NCBI GenBank assembly: GCA_020626475.1
Contig: JAHKZT010000035.1
Location: 1 to 6,852, forward strand
Source: a bacterium
GTDB taxonomy: Bacteria > Patescibacteriota > Saccharimonadia > Saccharimonadales > Saccharimonadaceae
DNA: 6,852 nt
Reading direction: 5' to 3'
Shown: in pieces, positions 1 to 4,953 of the stretch
How the letters are laid out: each line of letters begins with the position of its first letter
Numbering within the stretch: the first letter of the stretch is position 1
The notes under the pieces: model-generated
Seen by the model: the letters and a program-made list of their open reading frames with translations, nothing else
The model's database searches: none
What the model was told of the DNA's origin: nothing
Program-made: the position numbers and the translations under genes

Positions 1-31
1 AAAGACTAATAGAGAAAAAGCATAAGAATTT

Positions 32-71
32 AAAATAGCTAGGATAATATTGCATTATTCTAGCTATTTTT
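32..71 (+). terminator. Intrinsic terminator of the unseen upstream gene
   Basis: A long inverted repeat pairs 32-48 with 54-70: 17 base pairs including one G-U pair, around a five-base loop (attgc). The right arm ends in a run of five T at 67-71. The arms contain TAGCTA and flanking A/T runs, so the hairpin could also act on the other strand, where the T run is four long. Positions 1-31 before it show no recognisable coding sequence; all three plus frames reach a stop within about 40 bases. It isolates the following membrane gene from upstream transcription. Confidence 0.8.
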
Positions 72-81
72 GTGATATTAT
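67..81 (+). promoter_or_regulatory. Extended -10 promoter for the membrane protein gene
   Basis: TGA-TATTAT at 73-81 is an extended -10 (TGn plus a hexamer matching TATAAT at five of six). It starts two bases after the T run of the preceding terminator. Transcription would start near 88, leaving a leader of about 27 bases that keeps the whole Shine-Dalgarno sequence. A second -10-like hexamer, TATAAC at 91-96, fits less well because its start point near 103 would cut into the ribosome binding site. No good -35 box is visible. The same T-tract/TGn/-10 pattern recurs before ftsK and lysS. Confidence 0.5.
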
Positions 82-98
82 TACATTAAATATAACTT

Positions 99-105
99 AA
101 AGGAG
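99..105 (+). promoter_or_regulatory. Shine-Dalgarno site (AAAGGAG) of the membrane protein gene
   Basis: AAAGGAG lies nine bases before the ATG at 115. It complements the 16S rRNA tail well and fixes the start codon. It contrasts with ftsK, proS and lysS in this window, which have none. Confidence 0.8.
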
Positions 106-114
106 AATAGTTTC

Positions 115-822
115 ATGGCAACTCAACCAGTGGTTGACCCTGTCAAAATGCCTAAAGTTAAGGCAGACAACAACATTATCGCTACAGTCAATGCAGTTAG
201 TACGACTCTCGCTATCTTCATGGGCTGGATGACAATCTTTGCAGCAATTGCAAGTTTCACTACAAAAGGCTGGAATGTCGGTATTCCATTTAGCGGCCTT
301 CTTCTTGGCGCTAACGCCGGCCATCTTGGCACTATTTTTGCTTGCGGCCTCCTAACTGTACTATTTGCAGTTATCGCTCTAATTTCCGCACGCAAGATTA
401 CTGATATTAACGCAATGAAGGGCTCCTGGAAGTGCGTACGTAACATCTTCGTCGTAATCGCAACTCTCGAAGTCTTCAAGATGGTAGCTCTTGCTATCTA
501 CGCCCTCTGTGGCCTCGGTAAGAAGTCCGGTGTTGACCAAGGTTATCTCTGGCTCAACGGCTTCCTTTCCAACACGCTCGCAGCTGCAGCTGCAGTCGCA
601 GTAGTATTCATCTCTAATGCTATTGCTGCTGGTAAGACCCAGGTCCTTAACATCGCTCGCTTCGTTGCGCTCGGTGTTGCATCTGTCGCTCTTATTATTT
701 CTGTAGTCTCCATGTTCGTAAACTTCTATGGCAAGGGTTACTCCAAGAACAGCAGCTATGACTCTTCCGATGTCGAGGATGCTTACGATACCGCAAAGAG
801 CTGGTTAGATCTTCTCAAATAA
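115..822 (+). CDS. Uncharacterised five-helix membrane protein
   Basis: I do not recognise this 235-residue protein. Hydrophobicity suggests five transmembrane helices at roughly 29-48, 70-91, 111-133, 152-171 (very Ala/Val-rich) and 182-205. The N-terminus has lysines at 11, 14 and 16, and the loop at 92-110 carries R93, K94, K102, K106 and R109. By the positive-inside rule both are cytoplasmic, which places the C-terminal tail (206-235) outside. That tail is rich in Tyr, Ser and Asp and ends in a possible amphipathic helix with W230. No cleavable signal peptide, lipobox, catalytic motif or ATP-binding motif is visible. The gene has its own promoter, a strong Shine-Dalgarno and a terminator on each side, so it is probably monocistronic and well expressed. 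The downstream part of the gene uses many C-ending codons (ATC, CTC, TTC, AAC), which would fit good expression. Function is unknown; a lineage-specific envelope protein is the mildest guess. Existence of the gene is near certain. Confidence 0.9.
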   Translation: MATQPVVDPVKMPKVKADNNIIATVNAVSTTLAIFMGWMTIFAAIASFTTKGWNVGIPFSGLLLGANAGHLGTIFACGLLTVLFAVIALISARKITDINAMKGSWKCVRNIFVVIATLEVFKMVALAIYALCGLGKKSGVDQGYLWLNGFLSNTLAAAAAVAVVFISNAIAAGKTQVLNIARFVALGVASVALIISVVSMFVNFYGKGYSKNSSYDSSDVEDAYDTAKSWLDLLK

Positions 823-838
823 GATACTTTGAGATACG

Positions 839-869
839 AAAAAGAGAAGCGCATATGCTTCTCTTTTTT
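839..869 (+). terminator. Intrinsic terminator after the membrane protein gene
   Basis: AAAAAGAGAAGC (839-850) pairs perfectly with GCTTCTCTTTTT (857-868) around the loop gcatat, giving a 12-pair stem ending in six T (864-869). It begins 16 bases after the TAA stop. Because the left arm starts with five A, it could work in both directions. Its T run also forms the upstream edge of the ftsK promoter. Confidence 0.88.
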
Positions 870-879
870 ATGCTATAAT
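865..879 (+). promoter_or_regulatory. Extended -10 promoter for ftsK, probably leaderless
   Basis: TGC-TATAAT at 871-879 is a perfect extended -10. Nothing like TTGACA is present 17 bases upstream, where the terminator hairpin lies. The -10 ends nine bases before the ftsK ATG at 889, so transcription should begin about 886-889, leaving at most a few untranslated bases. No Shine-Dalgarno sequence lies between the -10 and the ATG. Confidence 0.72.
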
Positions 880-888
880 TTAAGCTAT

Positions 889-3114
889 ATGGCACAGAAA
901 AAGCGAGGTAGAAAACGCAAGTCAGCCAAAGAAGAAGTACCGAAGCATGAGCTTCCGGGTGGTTTTTGGCGTCAGGCGTTAGCAATTTTATTCTTAGTAT
1001 TTGCAGTTGTTTTTGTTGCAATGTGGTTCGGCGCAGGGCAAAATGCTGTTTTCTTGCAATGGCTAAAAGATTCCAGTTACAGCGTATTTGGTCTTACGAC
1101 TTATTTATTTCCTTTGATTTTCGTGTATATTGCCGTGATGATTTTTCGTGCGCCAAATAATCGCCTCGATGCGAGTGTTTGGGTTGCATCAACGCTGATG
1201 ATTTTCTGGTTTTGCGGCATCTTTGGCGTCGGCAGCTTCGGCACACCAAGCAATACCGGTGGCTATATTGGCAAGTTTATGGATGATTTTGCAGTTCGCA
1301 ACCTCGGTAGCGCATTGTCGATTATCGTCTATGTTGTTCTTATCTTGATTACCGCACTATTTATGTACGCTGAAACTCCGCTCGCACTCTTCCGTAAGAT
1401 TGCTAGTATCTTTAAAACTAGCAAAGACGATGAAGACGCAGAGAATGCGCGCGTGATGCGTAAGATTAAAGAAAAACCAGCCAAAGATGATCTTGGTGAT
1501 TTTAAGGTTGTTGCAAATGTCGAAACGGTTGACAATAAAAAGAAAGACCGCGACTTGCCACTACTAAAGAAGAACGAAATGGCGGAAGTTAAAGTTAGTG
1601 AAGAACCAATGGCGCTTGTTGCAGTCTCTGATCCGAACTGGAAGATGCCACCAATGGATCTTTTGAACCGCAAGACTACTCCGGCAGACCCAGGAAATAC
1701 CGAAGAAAATGCTCGCATCATTAAAGATACTCTCGCACAATTTGATATTGATGTAACTGTTGAGGGTGCAAACCTTGGCCCGCGCATTACGCAGTATACG
1801 CTTCGTCCGCCGGCTGGTATTCGTGTTAATAAACTTCTCCAGTATGATAAAAACCTCGCAATGTCGCTCGCGGCAGACAAGATTCGTATTGAAGCGCCGA
1901 TTCCGCGCACGAATATGGTTGGTATTGAAGTGCCAAATATCACTCCAGCTAGTGTTGGTTTGCATGAGCTTTTGCGCGCTTCCGAATGGCGCAAGATTGC
2001 TTCCGAGAAACCACTTGCCTTTACGGTTGGTAAAGATATTGCTGGCCAGGTCGTAGTTGGTGATCTCGCAAAAATGCCTCACCTTCTTATTGCTGGTACT
2101 ACTGGTTCTGGTAAGTCTGTCATGACGAACGTTTTGATTAGCTCTTTGTTGTATCACAACTCTCCAAGCGACCTAAAGCTTATCATTGTCGACCCGAAGC
2201 AGGTCGAAATGGCGGCATACGAAGACATTCCGCATCTTTTGACGCCAGTTATCAATTCGACCGATAAGGCTCTCAGCGCGATGAAGTGGGCGGTCGGCGA
2301 GATGGAAAAACGCTACACGATCATGAGCAAGGAGCGTGTAAAAAATATTATCGACTACAATACGAAGATGGCCGAGCAGGGCGGCAAAGTCACGATTGCC
2401 GATGAAGACGGTAATCCTCAAGAGCATGATCATGGCAAGATGCCATATATCGTAATTATCGTCGATGAGATGGCGGACCTTATGATGACCGCTGGCAAAG
2501 AACTCGAGATGCTTATTGTTCGTATCGCTCAGAAGGGTCGTGCTGCTGGTATTCACCTTGTGCTTGCAACGCAGCGTCCAGAAGTAAAAGTCGTTACTGG
2601 TCTCATTAAGGCAAATATTCCAGGCCGTATCGCCTTTGCCGTTAATAATGGTGTAGATTCTCGCGTTATGCTCGATGCGGTTGGGGCTGAGAAGCTACTC
2701 GGTTCTGGTGATATGCTATTCCTTACGACCGAAATGATGGGTAAGCCTCGTCGTGTTCAGGGTGCCTTCGTGAGTGATAAAGAAATTGCAAAAATTACCG
2801 ATTTCCTACGTCAGCAAGCTCCGCCACAATACAACGATGAAGTTATCTCTCAGCAAGTCTCTGTCCCAGGTATGCCAGGTGCTGGCGGCAGTATGGGCGG
2901 TGGCGGTGGTGACGTCGAGCGCCAAGCGGCAGAAATCGCAATTCGCGCCGGCAAACTTTCGACTTCGCTCTTGCAGCGCCAGCTTCATATCGGCTATGGC
3001 CGTGCCGCATCGATCATTGATGAGCTTGAAGCAAAAGGCGTAGTTGGCCCTGCTACGGGTGGCAACAAACCGCGCGATGTCCTGATCACTTCCATTGATG
3101 AATACCCAGGATAG
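889..3114 (+). CDS. ftsK: DNA translocase FtsK/SpoIIIE family
   Basis: FtsK pumps double-stranded DNA at the division septum and clears the chromosome terminus, often with XerC/XerD recombinases. The 741-residue protein starts with a Lys/Arg-rich tail (4-14), then four transmembrane helices (about 28-47, 65-86, 97-115, 138-160). A short charged linker follows (about 175-260), then the alpha/beta motor. Walker A is GTTGSGKS at 403-410; Walker B is IIVDE with D526 and E527. The family strings IIVDPKQVEMA and LATQRP are present. A glycine-rich hinge (about 655-675) leads to the winged-helix gamma domain (676-741), which in relatives reads KOPS/SRS orientation sites. The length is close to SpoIIIE and far below E. 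coli FtsK, whose linker is much longer. The ATG at 889 is preferred over an in-frame TTG at 829, because 829 would place the terminator and promoter inside the gene. It stops with TAG, 17 bases before proS, with no terminator between. Confidence 0.95.
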   Translation: MAQKKRGRKRKSAKEEVPKHELPGGFWRQALAILFLVFAVVFVAMWFGAGQNAVFLQWLKDSSYSVFGLTTYLFPLIFVYIAVMIFRAPNNRLDASVWVASTLMIFWFCGIFGVGSFGTPSNTGGYIGKFMDDFAVRNLGSALSIIVYVVLILITALFMYAETPLALFRKIASIFKTSKDDEDAENARVMRKIKEKPAKDDLGDFKVVANVETVDNKKKDRDLPLLKKNEMAEVKVSEEPMALVAVSDPNWKMPPMDLLNRKTTPADPGNTEENARIIKDTLAQFDIDVTVEGANLGPRITQYTLRPPAGIRVNKLLQYDKNLAMSLAADKIRIEAPIPRTNMVGIEVPNITPASVGLHELLRASEWRKIASEKPLAFTVGKDIAGQVVVGDLAKMPHLLIAGTTGSGKSVMTNVLISSLLYHNSPSDLKLIIVDPKQVEMAAYEDIPHLLTPVINSTDKALSAMKWAVGEMEKRYTIMSKERVKNIIDYNTKMAEQGGKVTIADEDGNPQEHDHGKMPYIVIIVDEMADLMMTAGKELEMLIVRIAQKGRAAGIHLVLATQRPEVKVVTGLIKANIPGRIAFAVNNGVDSRVMLDAVGAEKLLGSGDMLFLTTEMMGKPRRVQGAFVSDKEIAKITDFLRQQAPPQYNDEVISQQVSVPGMPGAGGSMGGGGGDVERQAAEIAIRAGKLSTSLLQRQLHIGYGRAASIIDELEAKGVVGPATGGNKPRDVLITSIDEYPG

Positions 3115-3128
3115 TATGCTATACTATC
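3110..3128. repeat. Perfect 8-bp inverted repeat over the proS promoter
   Basis: GATAGTAT (3110-3117) is the exact reverse complement of ATACTATC (3121-3128), separated by GCT. The repeat covers the ftsK stop codon (TAG, 3112-3114) and the whole proS -10 box. No T run follows, so it does not look like a terminator. It could be a repressor operator, a cruciform-prone element, or a hairpin at the 3' end of ftsK mRNA. Part of the symmetry comes from the self-similarity of TATA-type -10 sequences, so it may have no role. Confidence 0.5.
3117..3125 (+). promoter_or_regulatory. Extended -10 promoter for proS, predicted leaderless
   Basis: TGC-TATACT at 3117-3125 matches the extended -10 consensus with one mismatch in the hexamer. 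Six bases separate it from the proS ATG at 3132, so the usual start point falls on the A of the ATG itself. No Shine-Dalgarno is present near the ATG. TTGATG at 3095-3100, within ftsK, resembles a -35 but the 19-base spacing is long. Read-through from ftsK may also supply proS mRNA. Confidence 0.6.
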
Positions 3129-3131
3129 AAT

Positions 3132-4364
3132 ATGAAATTAAGTCAAACATTCGCAAAAACTACCAAGACAGCTCCTGGCGATGAGGTCAGCGAGAGCGCA
3201 AAACTTTTGATTCGTGCTGGTTATATCTATAAGGAGATGGCCGGCGTCTACGATTATTTGCCCTTGGGTATGCGAACGCTTGATAAGATTATGCAGATTA
3301 TCCGCGAGGAAATGAACGCTATTGGTGGCCAAGAACTCAAGATGACTGCCTTGCAGCCACGTGACGCTTGGGAAGCAAGCGGACGCTGGAGCGACGATGT
3401 CATGGATGTTTGGTTCAAGACTAAGCTTAACGCTGGCGGCGAAGTTGGTCTCGGCTGTACGCACGAAGAGCCACTTACGCGTCTCATGAAGAGCTATATC
3501 TCTAGCTACAAGGACTTGCCGGTTTATGCCTATCAGTTCCAGACTAAATTCCGCAACGAGCTTCGCGCTAAATCTGGCATTATGCGTACGCGCGAATTCA
3601 TGATGAAGGATCTTTATAGCTTTTCTAAAGATCGCGAGCAGCACAAAGAATTCTATGAGAAGTGCGCCGAGAGCTATAAGAAAATCTTTAATCGTCTCGG
3701 TATTGGTAATGATACTTTCCGTACTTTTGCAAGCGGCGGCGCCTTCAGTAAATATTCCGATGAATTCCAGACTCTAACGGAAGTCGGTGAGGATATTATT
3801 TATCTTGATCGCGAAAAAGGCATTGCCGTAAATGAGGAAGTCTATAACGATGAAGTTCTCGCTGATCTTGGCCTAGATAAGTCCAAGCTCGAGCAGCATA
3901 AAGCAGCAGAAGTCGGCAATATCTTTACTCTTGGCTATCGTTTCTCCGATGCGCTCGATCTTTGCTTTAATGACGAAGATGGCAAGCGTCAGAAAGTCTT
4001 TATGGGTAGCTATGGCATCGGTCCTAGCCGCGTCATGGGCGTAATTGCAGAAAAGCTTAGCGACGACAAAGGTCTCGTCTGGCCAGAAGAAATCGCACCA
4101 TATAAGTATTATGTTGTCGCCATTGGCGATAAAGCAATGGAAGTCGCGGAAGACCTACATAACAAAGCACCTGAACAAATTATCTTCGATGATCGCAAGA
4201 ATGCGCGTAACGGTGAAAAGTTTGCCGACGCTGACTTACTTGGTATTCCGTATCGCATCGTAATTAGCGATAAAACACTCGCAGAAGACAAAGTTGAAAT
4301 TAAAAAACGTACAGAATCTGAAATAAAACTCTTGCCTTTAGTGGATTTTATTGCTAAACTATAG
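3132..4364 (+). CDS. proS: Proline-tRNA ligase (ProRS), short form lacking the editing domain
   Basis: ProRS charges tRNA(Pro) with proline using ATP in the cytoplasm. The 410-residue protein opens with the bacterial-type signature region (MKLSQTF, RAGYI, YDYLPLGMRTL to about residue 50). Class II features follow: motif 1 area with LQPRDAWEASGRW (74-86), the CTHEEP substrate loop (109-114), motif 2 FRNELR...MRTREFMMKDLYSF (140-164), and motif 3 MGSYGIGPSR (291-300) with R300. The C-terminal anticodon-binding domain (about 322-410) includes FDDRKNARNGEKFADADLLGIP. Typical bacterial ProRS is about 570 residues because an editing (INS) domain of about 180 residues sits between motifs 2 and 3. 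Here that place holds only a short charged linker (about 234-258) before EVGNIFTLG. The protein therefore resembles the INS-less alphaproteobacterial and mitochondrial forms in domain layout. It ends with TAG; greA follows after 55 bases. Confidence 0.95.
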   Translation: MKLSQTFAKTTKTAPGDEVSESAKLLIRAGYIYKEMAGVYDYLPLGMRTLDKIMQIIREEMNAIGGQELKMTALQPRDAWEASGRWSDDVMDVWFKTKLNAGGEVGLGCTHEEPLTRLMKSYISSYKDLPVYAYQFQTKFRNELRAKSGIMRTREFMMKDLYSFSKDREQHKEFYEKCAESYKKIFNRLGIGNDTFRTFASGGAFSKYSDEFQTLTEVGEDIIYLDREKGIAVNEEVYNDEVLADLGLDKSKLEQHKAAEVGNIFTLGYRFSDALDLCFNDEDGKRQKVFMGSYGIGPSRVMGVIAEKLSDDKGLVWPEEIAPYKYYVVAIGDKAMEVAEDLHNKAPEQIIFDDRKNARNGEKFADADLLGIPYRIVISDKTLAEDKVEIKKRTESEIKLLPLVDFIAKL

Positions 4365-4402
4365 CGGAAGTAACAGTAAATTTTCCTATTTTTCTGGGGT
4401 AC

Positions 4403-4408
4403 AGGAGG
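4403..4408 (+). promoter_or_regulatory. Shine-Dalgarno site (AGGAGG) of greA
   Basis: AGGAGG lies 11 bases before the ATG at 4420, a little farther than usual, and decides that start over an in-frame TTG at 4351 inside proS. I see no convincing promoter or terminator in the 55-base gap 4365-4419, so greA is probably transcribed with proS. TTTCCT at 4382-4387 could pair with AGGAAA at 4406-4411 and partly cover this site, but the stem is short. Confidence 0.8.
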
Positions 4409-4419
4409 AAACAAACATT

Positions 4420-4866
4420 ATGGCTAACGTAGTAAATATTACCGCTGCCGGTCGCAAAGATCTTGAAAAAGAGCTCGAAGAGCTTAAAGCACGTCGTCCT
4501 GAGTTGGCTGAAAAAATCGCTACTGCACGTTCTTACGGCGATCTTAGCGAGAATGAAGATTACTCTGCCGCTCGTGGCGAGCAGAAGGTCGTCGAAGGCC
4601 GCATTCTAGAAATTGAAGATATCCTCCTCCATGCAAAGATTATTAAATCTGGCAAAAGGGAAAAAGTCGCCATGGGTTCAACCGTCACACTTGAATCTGA
4701 TGGCAAGAAAAACACTTATACACTCGTTGGTGCAGTCGAAGCTAATCCACTTGAAGGCAAGATTAGCAACGAATCCCCAATCGGTGTAGCGATATTTGGT
4801 AAAAAAGTTGGTGAGGAAGTAAAACTTCCGAACGGAAAGACCTTTAAGGTAACCGATATTCAATAA
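4420..4866 (+). CDS. greA: Transcription elongation factor GreA
   Basis: GreA enters the secondary channel of RNA polymerase and stimulates cleavage of the RNA 3' end in backtracked complexes, letting stalled transcription resume. The 148-residue protein has the two expected parts. An N-terminal antiparallel coiled coil (about 8-77) carries the tip motif GDLSENEDY at 40-48; D41 and E44, the acidic residues that help place the catalytic magnesium, are both kept. A C-terminal FKBP-like domain (about 84-148) contains YTLVGAVEANPLEGKISNES and the conserved SPIGVAIFGKKVGEEV segment. The length is about ten residues under the 158 of E. coli GreA, mostly in the C-terminal domain. It has a strong Shine-Dalgarno, probably shares a transcript with proS, and is followed by a terminator starting 21 bases after its TAA. 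GreB-like identity is less likely given length and sequence. Confidence 0.95.
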   Translation: MANVVNITAAGRKDLEKELEELKARRPELAEKIATARSYGDLSENEDYSAARGEQKVVEGRILEIEDILLHAKIIKSGKREKVAMGSTVTLESDGKKNTYTLVGAVEANPLEGKISNESPIGVAIFGKKVGEEVKLPNGKTFKVTDIQ

Positions 4867-4877
4867 CCAAAGAAACA

Positions 4878-4905
4878 TTTACAAACCAAATACGCTGATT
4901 ATATA
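4878..4905 (+). promoter_or_regulatory. Possible promoter of the ABC transporter gene
   Basis: TTTACA (4878-4883, five of six to TTGACA) and TATATA (4900-4905) are 16 bases apart, overlapping the left arm of the greA terminator. A start near 4912 would give a leader of about 42 bases that contains the Shine-Dalgarno. TATATC at 4926-4931 just after the T run is another, weaker -10 candidate. In AT-rich sequence such matches are common, so this call is weak. Confidence 0.25.
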
Positions 4906-4926
4906 GAAAATAATTGGCGTATTTTT
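4888..4926 (+). terminator. Intrinsic terminator after greA
   Basis: AAATACGC (4888-4895) pairs with GCGTATTT (4917-4924). The stem continues through two G-U pairs and five A-U pairs to 4902/4910, giving about 15 pairs around the loop atagaaa, and ends in five T (4922-4926). It probably closes the ftsK-proS-greA stretch. Confidence 0.75.
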
Positions 4927-4942
4927 ATATCAAAAAAAGAAA

Positions 4943-4948
4943 GAGGTG
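4943..4948 (+). promoter_or_regulatory. Shine-Dalgarno site (GAGGTG) of the ABC transporter gene
   Basis: GAGGTG lies five bases before the ATG at 4954 and matches the GGAGGTGATC complement of the 16S tail at six consecutive bases. It supports the chosen start. Confidence 0.75.
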
Positions 4949-4953
4949 GTCAT

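Noticed and set aside
1..31. 3' end of an upstream coding region
   Set aside because: All three plus frames hit stops within about 40 bases and no protein family can be recognised in so short a piece.
91..96. TATAAC as the -10 box of the first gene
   Set aside because: Its start point near 103 would remove most of the Shine-Dalgarno at 99-105. The extended -10 at 73-81 leaves it intact.
829..888. Upstream extension of ftsK to an in-frame TTG at 829
   Set aside because: The extra 20 codons would translate through the terminator hairpin (839-869) and the extended -10 (871-879). The ATG at 889 followed by a Lys/Arg-rich tail is the normal FtsK beginning.
1329..2157. Minus-strand open frames opposite ftsK
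   Set aside because: The translations have no recognisable domain, lack ribosome binding sites and lie fully inside a clear FtsK gene. They are shadows of codon bias.
4381..4411. RNA switch sequestering the greA Shine-Dalgarno (TTTCCT with AGGAAA)
   Set aside because: There are only six A/U-rich pairs with a long, poorly paired interior, and no alternative partner is seen. It is too weak to call regulation.
4351..4419. Upstream extension of greA to an in-frame TTG at 4351
   Set aside because: It would overlap the end of proS and ignore the AGGAGG site at 4403-4408. From the ATG at 4420, D41 and E44 fall at the same numbers as in E. coli GreA.
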